From Spirodela intermedia (lineage: Eukaryota > Streptophyta > Magnoliopsida > Alismatales > Araceae): a DNA stretch of 64,000 nt. The DNA is taken from contig LR746268.1 in NCBI GenBank assembly GCA_902729315.2, positions 651,001 to 715,000 on the forward strand, given 5' to 3'. The translations under genes were made by a program, and so were the position numbers. Every line of letters begins with the position of its first letter. Within the stretch, counting starts at the first letter, position 1. The notes under the pieces are model-generated. The model did not search any database and was not told the DNA's origin. It worked only from the letters and a program-made list of their open reading frames with translations. Positions 37,338 to 49,012 of the stretch are shown one piece after another.

Positions 37338-37559
37338 GTAATGTTAGCTTTATAAGCAAAGTCACTACTCTCGCGTGTACGACCATTCTTTATCCCACAG
37401 TTGGCTAGCCACTGATGACGTGGAAGGAGAGTGACGCACACATGCCCCTATCGGTCCAAGCCAAGCCGCTCAAGCCCCTATTCGCAGCTATTCCACGATT
37501 GTGCTTCCGACCCGCTTGTGGGCTTGGCTGGCCAGCAGGTCCCCCTATTTTGTAATATT

Positions 37560-40400
37560 TTTATTTTTTATTCTTTATTTATCTCAAAAGTAAGACTGTA
37601 AAAATCATATAAAATCACATAATTACCCAAAATTTCACGTTAATCAACTGAAAATTACAAATCATACTTTAACACAAATATAAGTTTATTTATCATAAGT
37701 TAAGGCTAAAATTATATTATTTACTAATTATTAACTCATGATAATGAAGACTTATCACATCTCTAGTCTAACACTACTTTTATTTTAGAACATAACTAGT
37801 GCTTTGTAAAACGTTTTAGATAGCCAAGTGTAGCCCCTAGATCATCTAATGCAGCTTAGTTCATAATTTCTATGAATAAAATGACAAAAAATGTAATTTA
37901 TTCATGTCCCTTCATGTGAAAAAGAGGTACATCAACTCTAAAGGTATTATTTTGTTTAGATTTAGAAAAAAATCATGTTTTTATATTATCTTTTCATGAA
38001 TTTTTAGAATTATTCTCTCAACATGAGTTGTATTTTATGGTGACAATATAAATAATATGAATGTTCTAGTCTACAATATGATATTAGTAATTAGGAAAAT
38101 ATGCTCATTGTATAAGTTTTTGATATTATCTATATATGGTGTTGTTTGTTAAGTCATGTCTTATTTTTGACTGTGCATCTCATCTTATTTAATATTATAA
38201 AAATTATGCCATCATAGGGAGTCTAACCAAGTGACTTGAAATGGGGCAACTTGCGTCAAGTGCAATGTCCACCTAGACCCCACCTACTTTTAGAGCCAAC
38301 AAGTCCACAAAGGTTGTTGCTTTGTGATCATTGACCCCCTATATCGTTCACCTCTCCTATTTGACTAATATTTTTTTTCTCATCATAAAAAGGAGAGCAT
38401 AGACTTACATAGTAGACAGGAGCATAATACCTATTTTTATATCCAACTAGCCTCCTTAATCAAAGACAACTCAAGTCAAGGAGCCTCCTATTCAAGCATT
38501 AAATTATGGGCCCAAGGAGTCTAAAGTAACAAATATCTTCTTACCATTCACAAAGTCATTAATAGAAAGAAGTGTTTACTATTTTCTCATTTTAAGACCC
38601 AACAAAAATGGTAATTAGAGAAGATTAAGTAATCATCATTCACTTCAATTCAAAGGAATTTATGTTTAGATCCCACTTATTATTTTACATTCAATCGTAA
38701 GTTCATGATTGTGTTTGGGACCACTCATTTGTCCGTCAAACTTTTTCTTACAAGTGCTTTATATCAATGTTCCTTTTGTAGCATAGCTTTTGTTCTTTTT
38801 CCAATCATGGTTCAACATGGGTATCGATGTTTGAGGCATGGGCATGTCCTGCACATGCCAACACCTCCCCCCCTTCCTCCACATCATCTGTAGTGAGGTT
38901 TTGTGGTGCTAAACATTCCAAGTTTTCACAATGCTACATACATGTCTTGTGCCATACCATATGCATGCCTTATGCCATAACCCATAACTAAGGTTAAGTT
39001 CAGCCATTATTTAGTGTTATATCCTCACAAAAAAGTCAAGTTATTAACAGCTCATAATTTTATCATGCACCATATAAAGAAGAAAAATGTGATGTCATTT
39101 ATTCCATAAATTTTCACTTATGCCATTTTATTCTTAAAATGATGAATAAATAGTTTACATGGGAGGTGCTCTAATCATCAGCTTGTTGAGGTTTTAATAA
39201 ATTAAAGTTTAAAATATTTTTTGGTTAAAATAATTTTTAATGGTTTTTAATAAATAAATAAATAAATGAGGCATCACTATTTACCTATTGAAAATAAAAT
39301 CCTAGATTTTTATACTGAAAGAGGGCGTACAAAAATAAAATCACAAAGTGGATTAATTGATATCTGTATAGCAACGTCGCCCTCATCAAAAATAGACATA
39401 TTCTAAAAATAAACCCCCAGTGTCATTTAGTGAATGGTAAAATGGAAATATCAGACTTCACTATCACCGTAGTACCCGGTGGCTGGGCCCGCCTTGGCGC
39501 TTGCACCCAAAGACTATAAAGATTGATTGTACACCATGTGAGCCGTCAGATTCTTAACACGAGTGAATCAACGGCCTTCAACGACCGCACGACCGCACGG
39601 CCTTCAAAGAGGTGGGTGGAGGAGACAAGGCAATCGGAGAGGAGCCCAGTAAGATTTTGGCCCAGTCGTCGAATCCTTGTGGGCCCATGATCAGCTGTCA
39701 GATCTCTTTCCTTGTCCCTTTGCCCGGCCCAGTCGCCACAGCTGAAGAAAAGGACGGTGGACGAGCTTCCACGTCATCCAGCTAATTACATTGCACCAGC
39801 ATATTCATTTTTAATAGTAATTTTTTTAATAAATGGTCAATTTAGTAAAAATTATTTCATGTGATGAGATTCTTAAGGATTTTTTTTGCATATATCCCCC
39901 CTATAATATTTATAATTAAGCTTCATTTATCAGCAATATACATGTGAATATGTATGTACGTAAGCATGCCAAAAGTAAGTAAATAATAGTCATTGGATGG
40001 CTTAGTATTCATAAGAAAAAATATGTTTATCAAGAATACATATTTAATTTTTTTATGAATAATAATAATTTATTTAATGAGTCGACTAAATCTCACATTT
40101 TCGTATATGTAACGTACCCTTAGTCATTAGATAAATCCAGTAAATCAACCTCAATGAGTTGATATCTTAAAACCGTGGTACCTTTTAAAAATTAATTTAT
40201 GTGATAACTACATATTTTATTTAATTAGTGGGAAATTTTACCATTATTTTTTTTATAATCAAATTGTATGGGACACACGAATATTAGACATTGAGGATAA
40301 TACTTTCTTCAGATATTTATACAATTTTTTGAATAATTTTTTTTTTTAAATACCCGATGTTGAGGGATAAAATTCTGTGCCATTATTTTTTTAATTAGTT
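37560..40400. other. AT-rich spacer with a short GC-rich patch
   Basis: No gene found. Around 39560-39610 a compact imperfect repeat is built of CGGCCTTCAA (twice) and CGACCGCAC (twice). The rest is low-GC DNA with frequent stops. Confidence 0.5.
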
Positions 40401-40701
40401 TATAAAAGTGAAGTTTTGCAGGATTTATCGTTGGGAAGGGGGAGAAGGGGGACCATGACCTCGAGACCACATCTACGCCATTCCCGTGTCCTCTCGCAAC
40501 CACTTTAAAGCATCGTCAGCTTGGCCAGTGGCGTATATGCAAGTTCAGTGGATGTTTTGGTTCCGTTGTGGGGGTATCGTTTACGTAAACTACTGAGAAG
40601 GAACAGCAGAAGGGATTCTGCATGGCGTCGTGGGACAAGAGGAGAGAACTGTCAGTCATCTCCAGTAAAAGAAGAACAACCGAGCAATGCTGCACCTGAA
40701 A

Positions 40702-40706
<5 letters not shown>

Positions 40707-40734
<28 letters not shown>
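40707..40734. repeat. (CT)n tract upstream of the zinc-finger gene
   Basis: About 14 CT units, 41 bp before the candidate TATA box. Confidence 0.8.
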
Positions 40735-40736
<2 letters not shown>

Positions 40737-40774
40737 GCTATGAGAAAAGCAAATGGGTGAACGACATCAAGGAG

Positions 40775-40780
40775 TATAAA
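40775..40780 (+). promoter_or_regulatory. Candidate TATA box for the zinc-finger gene
   Basis: TATAAA in the context GAGTATAAAACCAG, followed by a C/T-rich stretch typical of a plant leader. It lies 1.25 kb before the ATG, so it would require a long leader, most simply one with an intron. Confidence 0.4.
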
Positions 40781-40804
40781 ACCAGGGGAAAGGAGGAAGA
40801 GGGA

Positions 40805-41259
40805 GGAGAAAATCTTAATTCTCTCACTTCCCTATCACTTTTTTTCCATCTCCCGGCAGCCCTTCTCAACCTGGCTCCCCCACCCTGCCCCACAATCACG
40901 AACTCCTCCTGCTTTCTGTGCCATGCCCCTCGGCCCCCGCCGAATACTCCATCGCATTCTCTGCATCTCCCTCCTCCCCCCTTATTCCCCCCTCCCCCTC
41001 GTCCCTCTCTCTCTCTCTCTCTCTCTCTCTCCAGCCTGAATCCATTTCTCCGACGTCAGAGCTGAAGGTGTCCACCCGCAGAGTTTCCCGATTGGGTCTG
41101 TTTTTTTCGAAGATTCACAGTGGCGAGGAGCTCCGTTTAGGAGAAGAATCCCGGTATTTCTACATGGAAAGCCGGCGAGGTGAGAGGATTTGGGGCATGG
41201 GTTTACGTTGCTCCCCCTCCTCCTTCTTGCTGTACCCCTAAACTGCTCGTAGTTTTGTT

Positions 41260-41305
<46 letters not shown>

Positions 41306-42033
41306 CTCCGACAGTCTTCGTCAGACAGCACCGCTTTGGGTCCTCTCGAAAGGGTTTGAATCTTGCGGCAGCTACATGGGTAGTCCGGATTCTGCACATT
41401 TTCTCTCTCTAGAATAGTAAAATTTGCTTCTTGGACCCCCAGCCCTTCTTAGCGACGACGGAGGAAATCTCCCCCCTTCTGGTGAATCCGGCGGAGGAGT
41501 ATGAACAGTGAAGAAATCTTCTCAGATGGCTACAGAGGAAAGAAGAAGAGAACACGAAGAAAGGGGAAGCATCAGAGCCTTCTTCCCGTTTTCTATCACT
41601 GGAAGGATCCTCGACCTCTCTCTCTTTGCTAGCGGATATCTTGGGTTTTCTGTATTTATGGTCATATTTAGTAATATTCTCATGGTCGTCAATGAAATTC
41701 CCATAAATTTGAGCTCAACGAGGACATATTTTTCATTTATTTTGGCGTTCATTGTAGACGATCTCTCTTTCTGCTCGTCTCATTGTAGCAAGCAGTATGG
41801 TTAGTCTCTCGTGAGAAATCTCGAAGTCAGGATTTAATTTCAGCGAAAAATTCTATAATTTATAAAATTATTACCATAAATGTTTATATTTTCTCATCAA
41901 AGCCTTTAATTCCTGCTGATGATTTATTAGTTCATACTATATTTAATGCCTTCTGCTTCTTCTTCTTCACGAGGATTTCAGCACCACCATGATTTCAGGT
42001 TGAAGAAGTTCGAAGATTTTCTGCTCCACGAGG
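40805..42033 (+). other. Probable 5' leader of the zinc-finger gene, possibly with an intron
   Basis: Contains CT tracts at 41008-41032 and 41264-41303. A donor-like CGAG/GTGAGAG at 41179-41180 and an acceptor-like TTTCAG ending at 41999 could define a roughly 820-nt leader intron. The 98-codon frame at 41508-41804 falls in that interval and resembles nothing I know. Confidence 0.35.
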
Positions 42034-42591
42034 ATGAACAGGTCGAATTCAGAGCCCTCCGAGGCCTCTTCGGAGGTCTGCAGCCAGGTCGCCTCCAACC
42101 TCTCGAACCAGGAGGAGACGACGAGTACCTCCCCCGGGAAGCTCTCACTGGACCTCTCCCTCTCCAGCACCGGCGAGAGCTTCACCAGAGCTCCTCCCCG
42201 CAGCGGCGCCGCCTCCGCCGCCGTCGCCCCCAGAGTCTTCTCCTGCAACTACTGCCGCCGCAAGTTCTTCAGCTCCCAGGCACTGGGGGGCCACCAGAAC
42301 GCCCACAAGAGGGAGAGAACCATGGCGAAGACGGGTCTGCAACTGAGCTCCTTCCCGTCTTGCCCTAGCCTGGCTTCCCTCCCCCTCCATGGCTCCCCTC
42401 AGGTGATGGCCATAGAGATCAAAGCTCACGCCTTGCAGCACCGCGAGGGCGGCCATGGCCGGGCGGCGATGTTCTTGCAGGAGAAGGGAGATGGGTTCTT
42501 CTTTCCCCGGAGCTTCGCCGCCGCCGGAGTCCCCCCCAGATCACCACCGGCGCCGCCGCCGGAAGAGCTCGACCTCACCCTGAGACTATGA
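42034..42591 (+). CDS. Single C2H2 zinc-finger protein with EAR motifs (ZFP1/3/4-like)
   Basis: An intronless 185-residue protein. One plant-type zinc finger with the diagnostic QALGGH core: Cys71, Cys74, His87, His91 within FSCNYCRRKFFSSQALGGHQ, followed by the basic KRER tail. The N-terminus has the family phrase SSEVCSQVASNLSNQEE, then an EAR-like LDLSL (39-43); a second EAR repressor motif, LDLTLRL, is at the very C-terminus (179-185). Members act as small nuclear transcriptional repressors in hormone signalling and in trichome or organ development. The start at 42034 was chosen because an in-frame TGA lies at 42001-42003 and the conserved region begins soon after. Length and motif order fit the ZFP1/ZFP3/ZFP4/ZFP7 group; the exact orthologue is not resolved. 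Confidence 0.92.
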   Translation: MNRSNSEPSEASSEVCSQVASNLSNQEETTSTSPGKLSLDLSLSSTGESFTRAPPRSGAASAAVAPRVFSCNYCRRKFFSSQALGGHQNAHKRERTMAKTGLQLSSFPSCPSLASLPLHGSPQVMAIEIKAHALQHREGGHGRAAMFLQEKGDGFFFPRSFAAAGVPPRSPPAPPPEELDLTLRL

Positions 42592-42919
42592 AAAAGACAC
42601 CATTCGTTGTCAACTGGTTTTAGAATTAGAAAACTTGAGACCGTCGTTAAATCATCGTAATCTGTATGTGTTTTTCTTCTGGGTTTGACCATGATGGGTT
42701 GACTTTGAGCAGGTGGGTTCGCTGACTTGGATGCTGGTGTTATTGGAGGAGGAGACTTCTGATTTTGGAATTGGATGACTCAGATTTATGGCCAGATAAT
42801 GGGAATTTTACCACAAGTCAGGGTTGACTTTGAGGAGGTTGGTGGGCTGACTTGGGCACCTTGTGAAGATGCTACGACTCTTAGAGGGGATGGATGATAG
42901 AGAGAAAGCGAGAGAGAGA

Positions 42920-42958
<39 letters not shown>

Positions 42959-43498
42959 AATGCCACATTATATTATAATTTACGATATATGCAAATAAAA
43001 TTAATTCTCGTTTGTAATTTGGTGGATTTTAGAATAAAGGAGGTCAGATAAAAAACACGTAAATGGGCTATCCAATAGGGGGAATGGCCCATTCAGGAGA
43101 GCCCAAGACTCCCAACGATCCGCCAATGGAAAGTGGCGCATCCCCACTGGTTCCTTGTCAATTAGTGGACCGGAAAGGGATTTTCGAGGTGATGGGGGGG
43201 AGAATCCAACCAGCTGGCAGCGGTGGATTCGTGCGGGGGCACAGAGCCCAAACCCCATATGACAGGAGGCGCTTCGCTGGTGAGCATCTGTGGGACCCGT
43301 AAAGGAATTCCTGCCCGGTTTCTATTGGGTTTTTTCGACGTGGCGAGTTCCCATTGGATCAGTCCACTAGGCCCTGGCCCACTCTTCCTCCCCTCTCCTC
43401 GATATCCTCTCTCTTCATCTTTCTTCTCCTCTCTCTCTCTCTCTCGCTCACTCTCTCTCTACACGGCTGCCATTTTTTCTGTCGTCTTTGCCCTGCAG
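42592..43498. other. Spacer between zinc-finger and TMK genes
   Basis: Holds the zinc-finger 3' flank, a GA tract (42930-42956) and the TMK promoter. Two near copies of a phrase built on GGTTGACTTTGAG(C/G)AGG followed by CTGACTTGG occur at about 42697-42731 and 42821-42857, a short local duplication. No gene here. Confidence 0.5.
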
Positions 43499-43669
43499 AT
43501 GCGGACCTGCAAACCCTTCTCTCTCTTCTCTCTTCTCTCTCTCTCTCTCTCTCCCTCTCCCTCTCGTCTCTCTTCTCTCTTCTATCATCTATCTCTCGCT
43601 CTTTCTCTGTGCCGAGCCCTGGGAAGCGGGGAATGCGACCCTCAGACCTTCCTCCCCAGAGTGGCATAA
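43499..43669 (+). other. Upstream ORF in the TMK leader
   Basis: An ATG at 43499 opens 56 codons in the same frame as TMK but stops at 43667-43669. The middle is mostly Ser/Leu from CT repeats, so its length would vary with the microsatellite. A second uORF of 24 codons starts at 43633 in another frame and ends at 43707, 22 nt before the TMK ATG. Both depend on an unknown transcription start. Confidence 0.35.
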
Positions 43670-43729
43670 ATATCTTCTCTGAAGTAGTAGCAGCAGCAGG
43701 AAGCTAACGCCGCCGCCGCCGCAGCCGCA

Positions 43730-46700
43730 ATGGGGAGCAGCGGGACTGCAATTAGGTTTTCGTCTCTCGTCGTCGTCTTCTCTCTCGTCGTCGTCTTCTT
43801 CCTGGGGAGCGCGGAGGCGCAGGCGTCCCCCGGGGACGCCGCAGCAATGCAGGCCGTGTCGAGGGGGCTCGGGGCAGCGCAGGCCCTCGGCTGGTCGGAG
43901 ACCACCGATCCTTGCACCTGGCGGCTGGTTTCCTGCTCCGGCGACCGGATCACCGCCATCCAGATCGGGAACCGGAGCCTTTCCGGCGAGCTGGTGGCGG
44001 AGGTGCGGAATCTAACCGGCTTGGTGAGGCTGGAGCTCCAGGAGAACCAGATCGGAGGGCCTCTCCCCTCCCTCGCCGGCCTCAGCACGCTCCAGATACT
44101 CCTCCTCCACAATAATCGCTTCTCCTCCATCCCCTCCGACTTCTTCTCTGAGCTCTCCGGCCTGCAGGCGGTGTCCCTGGACAACAACCCCTTCGAGCCC
44201 TGGGATGTCCCCCCCAGCTTGAAGGACGCCTCTACGCTGGTGAACTTCTCCGCCAGCTCCGCCAATGTCACAGGCAGAATCCCAGACTTCTTCGGTAGCG
44301 CCTTCCCCAGCCTCTCCCATCTTGCCCTAGCTTTCAACCTCCTCCAGGGTGGGATCCCGGCAAGCCTTGGATCCTCTTCTCTCCAGTCCCTGTGGCTCAA
44401 TAACCAGAGGGGAAGCACTCGTCTCACCGGCCCCATTGATGTCGTCCAGAATATGACCTCCCTCACCCAGCTCTGGCTCCATTCCAACAGCTTCTCGGGG
44501 CCGCTCCCGGACTTCTCTGGCCTTATCACCCTCAGCGACCTGCAACTCCGGGATAATTTGTTCACTGGCCCCGTCCCACACTCGCTCACATCTCTCCCAT
44601 CTCTGCAGACAGTGACATTGACGAACAATCTGCTCCAGGGGCCCGTCCCCGTCTTCCCCAAGACCGTCACCGAGGTGGACGTGGATCCAAAGAGCGAGAG
44701 GTTCTGCTTAACGACCATGGGAGAGTGCGACCCCCGAGTGAGCGCTCTGATCTCCATCGCCAAGTCCTTTGGGTACCCGACGAGATTTGCAGAGGACTGG
44801 GAGGGGAACGACCCCTGCGCAGGGTGGCTGGGCGTCACCTGCGACCGCAGTGGGAACATCACCGTTATCAACTTCCAGAAGATGGGGCTCGCCGGCACAA
44901 TCTCCCCCGACTTCGCCTCCATCAAGTCTCTCCAGAGGCTCCTGCTTTCCAACAACAATCTCACTGGAACGATCCCGCTGTCGCTGACCAGCATGCCGAA
45001 CCTCAGGGAGTTGGATGTGTCAAGTAACTTGATTTATGGGCAGGTTCCTCCATTTTCAAGCAATGTCTTGGTACGCACAGCTGGAAACCCGAGTATTGGG
45101 AAGAACAACAGCAGTTCCTCAAACTCCACCTCGAACTCTTCTTCAGGAGGAGGTGCTGACAGCCAGGATGGCTCAGGCACCAGCCCAGCAACCAAGACAC
45201 CAGCTACTTCGGGAAATGTTGGAGTTATAGTGGGTTCAGTCATTGGCAGTGTCTTCGGCTTGGCTGTGGTTGGACTGCTGGGTTTATGTTTATATAACAG
45301 GAGGCAGCATCACCTCGGAAGGGTTCAGAGTCCAAACACTATAGTGATCCATCCCCGCCACTCTGGTTCTGACCAAGATGTGGTTAAGATCACAGTTGCC
45401 GGATCCAGTGTTAACGGTGGAACGGGGGCAGTGAGGGAGGCATTCATCCCATCAACCAGCTCCCCCGGTGATGTCCACATGGTGGAGTCAGGGAACATGC
45501 TGATCTCGATCCAGGTTCTTCGGAACGTGACGAACAATTTCAGCGAGGAGAACATCTTGGGGCAGGGAGGATTTGGGACAGTCTACAAGGGGGAGCTCCA
45601 CGACGGGACCAAGATTGCAGTGAAGAGGATGGAATCTGGTGTCATGGGAACGAAGGGCCTCACTGAGTTCAAGTCAGAGATTGCAGTCCTCACCAAAGTT
45701 CGCCACCGGAATCTTGTCTCCCTCCTCGGGTACTGCTTGGATGGGAATGAGAGGCTCTTGGTGTATGAGTACATGCCCCAGGGAACACTAAGTCGCCATT
45801 TGTTCAATTGGAAGGAAGAGGGTTTGAAGCCATTGGAGTGGAAGAAGAGGCTCGGGATTGCCCTGGATGTGGCGAGGGGAGTGGAGTACCTGCACAATTT
45901 GGCTCGCCAGAGCTTCATTCACAGGGACCTCAAACCTTCTAATATCCTTCTCGGAGATGATATGAAGGCCAAGGTCTCAGATTTTGGGCTTGTTCGGCTC
46001 GCACCCGATGGTAAATGTTCGATTGAGACAAGACTTGCGGGAACTTTTGGGTATCTCGCCCCAGAGTATGCAGGTAATGAATGCCCTTGTACACCGAAGA
46101 AGACATGTTCTTTGATTTCTATTGTGGATCTGATGCATTGTTTGTTGTTCCTATTGCTTGGTCTTGCTTGCGAATCCTTGCAAAAATGAATGATTCATGA
46201 AGTAGATCTGATCTGATGGATGAGCCTAGAACCGGTGAGGGCTTGGCCCATCCAACTGTGGCTCGATTCACCATGCATTGGTCAAAGTCTGGATGCTTTC
46301 TGGTTGGTTCTCGTCCATAATGTCCTGACCCCTAGCCGACACTGGGATCTTAACAAACATATTTACAAGAGCATTTGAATTAGCCCCGGAATTGGATTGG
46401 CTTTGCCGGATTCTGGAATGGTTCATCTAATGTTTGCAGAGAGTTTTCATTTTTTTCTCTGAGATTGCTTGTTCATCCATGTTCCTTTCATGGCGAAGAA
46501 ACATGTCAGACCATCTTATTTGACTTATAATTATGAGAACCAAAGATGGGGAAAACATGCGGACAACTTTCGAACATATCATGAAAACAAGGTTCTGAAA
46601 TCGTGACGTGTGAAAAGATATTCCCTGAGTTGGCTCAAAATGAACCAAGGAAGGGGGGAGGGGGGATCTTCATTAATATCGTATTTGTTTCTTTATTCTG

Positions 46701-47905
46701 TTACACTTTTCAATCAGAAAGTATGCCGAATCCTGGTCAAACAGAATGCTTCATGGCATTGCTCATTTGGGCTTCCTTGTAGGAATCTACATTGGTAAGC
46801 TCATTGACCAGGGTGACCTAGTCAACGAGTTTGCCATCCACAAGCATGACCTGGGCCCCACACCACAAAAAATTAATTATTTTGGGCTTATTTTATGGAC
46901 ATTATATTGGTAAACGTCTTCTTAGGCGCACATATACGCATGCATATAGACAGGTACCACTGCTTCCAGGTGGGCATCTTACATAGGCATGCAAAACCTG
47001 ATAAAATGGTGTTTTTCAGGGTCAATCATCCAAACAGATTCTTTGATCTGAAATCCGAGCCTAGGGCTAGCCTTATCATTTTGATCTGTTCATAAAATGA
47101 ATATTAGGATGATTACACGAAATAGATGCCCCTATTTTTGGATGATTTTCTGATCTGGGTGGATGTTTCTCATAAAATTTCCTGAAATCCACAGAAGAAA
47201 ATCTGACATATATATCCATGTAGGCATAAATTTTTGCTCCAAAATCTGAAATCCAAGCCCAGGGCCAGCCCGTGATATGAATATATATATTTGAAAAATC
47301 TGAAAATTTTGATATATATATATATATAGATGTATGTATGTATGTATGTGTGTATGAATTTTTGGACTGAAATTGCAGTGATGGGGCGGGTGACCACAAA
47401 AGCCGACGTGTTCAGCTTCGGGGTGGTGGTGATGGAGCTGATAACGGGGAGGAAGGCCCTGGACGAGAGCCAGCCGGAGGAGAGCGTGCACCTGGTGACC
47501 TGGTTCAGGCGGATGCAGCTGAACAAGGAGACCTTCAGGAAGGCGATCGACCCCACCATCGACCTCGACGAGGAGACCATGACGAGCGTCGCCATCATCG
47601 GCGAGCTCGCGGGGCACTGCTGCGCGAGGGAGCCCCACCAGCGACCGGACATGGGGCACGCGGTGAACGTGCTCTCGTCGCTGGCGGAACTGTGGAAGCC
47701 GGCGGACGCGGAGGAGGAGGAGAGCTACGGGATAGATCTCGATATGACGCTGCCGCAGGCACTGAAGAAGTGGCAGGCCTGCGAGGAGGGCGACGGCGGC
47801 GGCGCCACCGCGTCGTTCATTGGAAGCATGGATAATACACAGACGAGCATCCCCACCAGGCCCGCCGGATTTGCAGACTCCTTCACCTCTGCCGACGGGA
47901 GATGA
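43730..47905 (+). CDS. TMK: TMK-type leucine-rich-repeat receptor kinase, two exons
   Basis: Exon 1 43730-46073 and exon 2 47379-47905 join within a Val codon to give 956 residues, close to TMK1. Signal peptide about 1-30. The ectodomain has two LRR blocks, each opened by a Cys-pair cap ([10 protein letters not shown] and [11 protein letters not shown]), the split arrangement typical of TMKs. A Ser/Asn-rich linker precedes the transmembrane helix (about 497-520). The kinase is complete: glycine loop [11 protein letters not shown] near 611, Lys632, HRD at 731-733, DFG at 751-753, APEYA at the splice site. The tail carries the TMK hallmark [14 protein letters not shown]. TMKs act at the plasma membrane with ABP1/ABL auxin co-receptors and phosphorylate H+-ATPases and cytoplasmic auxin targets. 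Intron 1 (1305 nt) sits at the family's conserved place inside the activation segment. Which TMK paralogue is not resolved. Confidence 0.95.
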
Positions 47906-47975
47906 TGATGATGATGATAAGGGAGGCGGGACGACGAGGGGAGAAGATACCGCCGGCGACGGAAGAAGACAGGTG

Positions 47976-48255
47976 CTCCCCTCTCTCTCTCTCTCTCTCT
48001 ATCTATCTCTCTCTCCATTTGACTCCTGTCCCCTTTCTCCCCTTTCTCTGTTTACCTCGAAAGAAGCCTATGCCTTCCCGTCCTCACTCTCTCTCTCTCT
48101 CTCTCTCTCTATCACTGTCAATTTTTCTATCTCCCTTCTACTCTCTCTCCTTTCTCCCCTTTCTCTCTCGCTCTCTCTTTCTCTATCAATCTTTCCATCT
48201 CCCTTCGACGCCATCTGACTCCTTTCTCCCCTTCCTCGGTTCACTAGCCTGTGCC

Positions 48256-48300
<45 letters not shown>

Positions 48301-48490
48301 CCTCCCTCCCTTCCCTCTCTGCCCTCTCTCTCTCTCTTCCTTTGACTCCATCCATCTCCTCCCTTTCCTTTGTTTACCAAGAAAGAAGCCTATGTGCGAC
48401 TGATGAGCATGACGACTGCCTCTCTCTCTCTCTCCTCCTCCCTCTGCTCCTTTCTCTGTTGAACTAGAAAGAAGCTTATGTGGTGCCGAC
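47976..48490 (+). repeat. Degenerate tandem units with CT blocks in the TMK 3' region
   Basis: Several imperfect units each combine a CT block, a GACTCC-type word, TTTCTCTGTTTACC-like text and AAGAAGC(C/T)TATG. Clear AAGAAGCCTATG copies lie at 48061-48072 and 48383-48394, AAGAAGCTTATG at 48469-48480, and a decayed TAGCCTGTG at 48245-48253. A run of 13 C lies at 48254-48266. It starts about 70 bp after the TMK stop and probably lies in its 3' UTR. Confidence 0.7.
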
Positions 48491-48779
48491 GAAGAAGGCT
48501 CCAGCAGCGGCAGGGAGGTCTGCCCACACCTCTCTCTCTCTCTCTCTCTCTCTCTCGATCTATCTATCTATCTATCTTCTCTCCCCTTCGATTGGGGAGC
48601 TTGTGTGGGGTTTCCTTCAGTGTTATTGGCTGTGTTTTCTCTCTTGGGATGATGGTGGTGAGGTACCGTGGTCCCCAGTGGTTTCTCCCCCTTCTCGGCC
48701 ATCTCTGTTGAAAACCTTGGAACTCGGGGACGGTTGATGGTCAACTGTTATCTTTGTCTGAGCTGCTTTGCCGGATCCC

Positions 48780-49012
48780 CCAAATCGGAGAAGTCAACGG
48801 CCCATTGGAGCCCGGAGCCTATTCTCCGGGCTTAGGCCCGGCCCTTTTTTACCGACCTGATTAAAAGGTGGGTTTATTAAATCTGCCAATTTGTGTCATT
48901 AACTTATGAAATAGGCGCTGGGCTGGGCCCGAGAAAGCTTAAACTTAGGCCCGACCTGGGCTTTGTCTGCGCTTGAAACTTTGAGAGGGAGAGAGAGAGA
49001 GAGAGAGAGAGA
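48780..49012. other. GGCCCG-rich segment with hairpin ending in (GA)n
   Basis: Contains a hairpin (GCCCGGAG 48810-48817, CTCCGGGC 48824-48831, 6-nt loop, one more A-T pair outside), then GGGCTTAGGCCCGGCCC, GGGCTGGGCCCGAG, TTAGGCCCGACCTGGGC and a GA tract at about 48985-49013. No open frame. Similar word combinations recur elsewhere beside GA tracts. Confidence 0.5.

Noticed and set aside
43642-44994. A 450-codon open frame on the minus strand opposite TMK exon 1
   Set aside because: It is exactly antisense to a GC-rich coding exon, whose codon bias suppresses stops on the other strand. The translation matches no family, while the plus strand encodes an unmistakable LRR ectodomain.
47902-48345. 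Long Ser/Leu frames downstream of TMK
   Set aside because: Translated CT microsatellite in the 3' region; no coding features outside the repeats.
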